Assembly (NCBI RefSeq): GCF_022758885.1
Contig: NZ_JALEBH010000001.1
Coordinates: 3,317,501 to 3,381,500, forward strand
From: Sphingobium sp. BYY-5
GTDB lineage: Bacteria > Pseudomonadota > Alphaproteobacteria > Sphingomonadales > Sphingomonadaceae
DNA length: 64,000 nucleotides
Direction of reading: 5' to 3'
In this document: piece after piece, positions 61,960 through 64,000 of the stretch
Layout of the letters: each line of letters starts with the position of its first letter
Numbering within the stretch: position 1 is the stretch's first letter
Position numbers and translations under genes: made by a program
Notes under the pieces: model-generated
What the model was told of the DNA's origin: nothing
Seen by the model: only the letters and a program-made list of their open reading frames with translations
The model's database searches: none

Positions 61960-62583
61960 ATGTCTTTGACTGATGGTCGGTTCGACCTGCTCGAAACCAT
62001 GGCCTTCGATCCGCACGAGGGGATCAGGCTGCTTGAGCTGCATCTGGCGCGGCTGAAGGCCAGCGCCGATAGAATGGGCTTCGCCTTCGATCGTCATGCC
62101 GTGCGCAACGAACTTCAGGCCGCGACCTTCCGCCTGCGCGAGGCGAGCCGGGTGCGGTTGCTGGTGTCGCGCGGCGGGGCGCTGGCGATCGAGGTGCGCG
62201 ACCATCAGAGCTGGCCGCCGGGGATCGTTCCGGTCGCCGTCGTGCCGCGCAACGCGCCCGCCGACGACCTGCGGTTGGCACACAAGACCACGGACCGGGC
62301 ACTCTATCGAGATGCTCTCCGGCGGGGCGGCACCTACGAGGTGCTGATGACCGACGCGGCGGGCTATCTGACCGAAGGCAGTTTTTCGACCCTGTTCGTC
62401 GAGCGGGGCGACAAGCTGGTGACGCCGCCGCTGTCGCGCGGGCTGTTGCCGGGCATATTGCGGCAGAGCCTGATGGACATGGGGGAAGCGGTCGAGGGAG
62501 ATCTGCGCCCCTACGACCTGGAACGGGGCTTCTTCATCGGCAACGCCGCGCGCGGCATGGTCGCCGCGACACTGGCGCGATAG
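61960..62583 (+). CDS. pabC: Aminodeoxychorismate lyase-type class IV aminotransferase
   Basis: A 207-residue PLP-fold type IV protein. LAHKTTDRALYRDALRRGG near residue 108 and VLMTDAAGYLTEGSFSTLFV near 128 are the class IV patterns; the catalytic lysine lies in the first. Directly downstream of pabB (33 bp), it probably releases pyruvate from aminodeoxychorismate to give p-aminobenzoate. The enzyme is shorter than the E. coli PabC (269), as is common for fused-derived forms. Confidence 0.82.
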   Translation: MSLTDGRFDLLETMAFDPHEGIRLLELHLARLKASADRMGFAFDRHAVRNELQAATFRLREASRVRLLVSRGGALAIEVRDHQSWPPGIVPVAVVPRNAPADDLRLAHKTTDRALYRDALRRGGTYEVLMTDAAGYLTEGSFSTLFVERGDKLVTPPLSRGLLPGILRQSLMDMGEAVEGDLRPYDLERGFFIGNAARGMVAATLAR

Positions 62584-62710
62584 CAGGCCTATCCTGCCGT
62601 AAAGCCATTAACGCTCATCTGGCCGGTTGCCCCTGCGTCCGTTGCGCACTAAGGGACGCCGCGTCCGCTTTTATTGCGGGCCTTGGGGATTTTTCAGAGA
62701 GTTTATTGCC

Positions 62711-63913
62711 ATGAGCCAGACTTCCGCTGCCCTCGGTCGCATCCAGCCGTCCGCCACGCTCGCTATGAGCGCCCGCGTGAACGCGCTCAAAGCCGAAGGC
62801 GTGGACGTTATTGGCCTGTCGGCCGGCGAGCCGGACTTCGATACGCCCGATTTCGTGAAAGAGGCGGGCATTGAGGCCATTCGCAAGAATCTGACGCGCT
62901 ACACCGACGTGGACGGTACTGCCGACGTCAAGGAAGCGGTCGTCTTCAAGTTCAAGCGCGACAATGGCCTAGTCTACAAGCGTAGCCAGATCACCGTAAA
63001 TTCGGGCGGTAAGCACACCCTGTTTAACGCGCTGGTCGCCACCGTCGATGCAGGCGACGAGGTTATCATCCCGGCGCCTTATTGGGTCAGCTATCCCGAC
63101 ATCGTGAACTTTGCGGGCGGTAAGCCGGTTTTTATCGAAGGTCCGGCGAGTCAGGGTTACAAGATCACCGCCGCGCAGCTTGAGGCGGCGATCACCCCGC
63201 GCACCAAATGGGTGATGCTGAATTCGCCGTCCAACCCGTCCGGCGCAGCCTATTCGGCGGATGAACTGAAGGCGCTGGCCGATGTGCTGCTGCGCCATCC
63301 CCATGTGCTGGTGATGACCGACGACATGTATGAGCATGTCTGGTACGCCGCGACGCCCTTCGCGACCATCGCGCAGGTCTGCCCGGAGCTGTATGACCGC
63401 ACGCTGACGGTCAATGGCTGCTCCAAGGCCTTCTCCATGACCGGCTGGCGCATCGGTTTTGCCGGCGGCCCGGAATGGATCATCAAGGCGATGAGCAAGC
63501 TCCAGTCGCAGTCGACCAGCAATCCCTGCTCGATCAGCCAGGCCGCTGCCGTCGCCGCACTGACCGGCCCGCAGGACTTCCTGGAAGAACGCAACGCCGT
63601 GTTCCGCAAGCGTCGCGACATGGTGGTGGCCATGCTGAACGACGCGCCGGGCCTCGACTGTCCGACGCCCGAAGGCGCCTTCTACGTCTATCCCGACGCC
63701 AGCGGCGTGATCGGCAAGGTGACGCTCAAAGGGCAAGTGATCGACAGTGACGAGGCGTTGATCGGCTACTTCCTGGACGAAGCTAAGGTGGCGGCCGTCC
63801 ATGGCGCCGCCTTCGGCCTGTCCCCGGCCTTCCGTATCAGCTACGCGACCTCAGATGAGGTGCTCAAGAAGGCCTGCACCCGCATTCAGGAGGCGTGTGC
63901 GGCGTTGAGGTGA
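62711..63913 (+). CDS. Aspartate aminotransferase (class I, PLP-dependent)
   Basis: A 400-residue class I aminotransferase. GLSAGEPDFDTPDFVKEAG near residue 34, MLNSPSNPSGAAYSADEL near 176, and NGCSKAFSMTGWRIGFAGG with the PLP lysine near 238 are the AspC/AatA (Ib subgroup) signatures. It exchanges amino groups between aspartate or prephenate and 2-oxoacids. ATG 62711 follows AGAGAGTTT; the upstream frame is non-coding. A terminator follows. Confidence 0.92.
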   Translation: MSQTSAALGRIQPSATLAMSARVNALKAEGVDVIGLSAGEPDFDTPDFVKEAGIEAIRKNLTRYTDVDGTADVKEAVVFKFKRDNGLVYKRSQITVNSGGKHTLFNALVATVDAGDEVIIPAPYWVSYPDIVNFAGGKPVFIEGPASQGYKITAAQLEAAITPRTKWVMLNSPSNPSGAAYSADELKALADVLLRHPHVLVMTDDMYEHVWYAATPFATIAQVCPELYDRTLTVNGCSKAFSMTGWRIGFAGGPEWIIKAMSKLQSQSTSNPCSISQAAAVAALTGPQDFLEERNAVFRKRRDMVVAMLNDAPGLDCPTPEGAFYVYPDASGVIGKVTLKGQVIDSDEALIGYFLDEAKVAAVHGAAFGLSPAFRISYATSDEVLKKACTRIQEACAALR

Positions 63914-63961
63914 AGCGTCCTCCCCAGCACGGAGGGGACGCCAGCATTGCCAGCGGTCAGG

Positions 63962-63989
63962 AAAACCGGCGCATTAGCGCCGGTTTTTC
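63962..63989 (+). terminator. Terminator after the aspartate aminotransferase
   Basis: AAAACCGGCGC (63962-63972) pairs perfectly with GCGCCGGTTTT (63977-63987) through an ATTA loop, with a TTTTT run inside and after the stem. Confidence 0.92.
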
Positions 63990-64000
63990 CGTTCTGTAAA

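Overview
The window is chromosomal DNA of a GC-rich alphaproteobacterium. Gene content and protein style suggest Sphingomonadales, most likely a Sphingobium/Sphingomonas-type organism: separate petA-petB-petC genes, class II DAHP synthase, an ATP-synthase zeta inhibitor (DUF1476), CpdR, a large isocitrate lyase beside an ScfR-type regulator, a TonB receptor, and two interspersed inverted-repeat families I associate with sphingomonads. No plasmid, phage or complete insertion sequence is visible, and the only RNA gene I can name is a tRNA-Val(GAC). The genus is an inference.

Layout. 1-9.6 kb: flagellar genes fliK(partial)-fliL-fliM-fliN-fliO-fliP-fliQ-fliR-flhB, then a GT87-like membrane protein, an unknown 151-aa protein, fliD and fliS. 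Two sigma-28-like promoters and three CtrA-like octamers lie here, and two different repeat families sit inside the export-gene run. 9.7-15 kb: argD-argF, hslO (Hsp33), a small secreted protein, queC-queE. 15.0-15.55 kb: a non-coding stretch with an 11-bp tandem array and a perfect 32-bp inverted repeat. 15.5-20.2 kb: secreted protein, lipoprotein, lipB, membrane protein, and the trmL-hemF-GNAT operon. 20.4-23.8 kb: cytochrome bc1 (petABC) and apt. 23.8-32.1 kb: phosphodiesterase-like lipoprotein, MTA/SAH nucleosidase-like protein, TetR/SDR/MDR redox cluster, GH42 beta-galactosidase, and a TIGR04222/glycine-rich-domain pair. 32.2-37.1 kb: tRNA-Val, dctA, cpdR, N-formylglutamate amidohydrolase, acyltransferase-3/SGNH protein.

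37.1-42.8 kb: two candidate small RNAs, scfR-like regulator divergent from aceA, a structured non-coding tract after aceA, and a DUF885 peptidase-like protein. 43-47 kb: GST, leuC-(37-aa ORF)-leuD, ATPase inhibitor, bolA, grxD. 47-50 kb: rnd-lptC-lptA and a double cold-shock-domain protein with a long Gly-rich head. 50.2-54.3 kb: blaI/M56 pair, class II DAHP synthase, Rap1a/Tai-like protein. 54.4-59.6 kb: cytochrome b561-YceI fusion, nucleotide pyrophosphatase/phosphodiesterase, TonB receptor. 59.8-64 kb: thioesterase, DUF983, pabB-pabC, aspartate aminotransferase, closing terminator.

Most genes are housekeeping. They join into flagellar export and cap assembly, arginine and leucine synthesis, preQ0 synthesis, respiration, Fe-S/glutaredoxin, outer-membrane lipid transport, and chorismate use (DAHP synthase and pabBC). 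The least explained items are non-coding: the 11-bp phased array at 15.0-15.2 kb, the paired terminator-ended RNA candidates at 37.16-37.43 kb, and the alternative-hairpin tract after aceA. Less explained coding items are the 37-aa secreted ORF coupled between leuC and leuD, the 151-aa protein under a flagellar promoter, and the Cys/Gly-tailed TIGR04222 operon.
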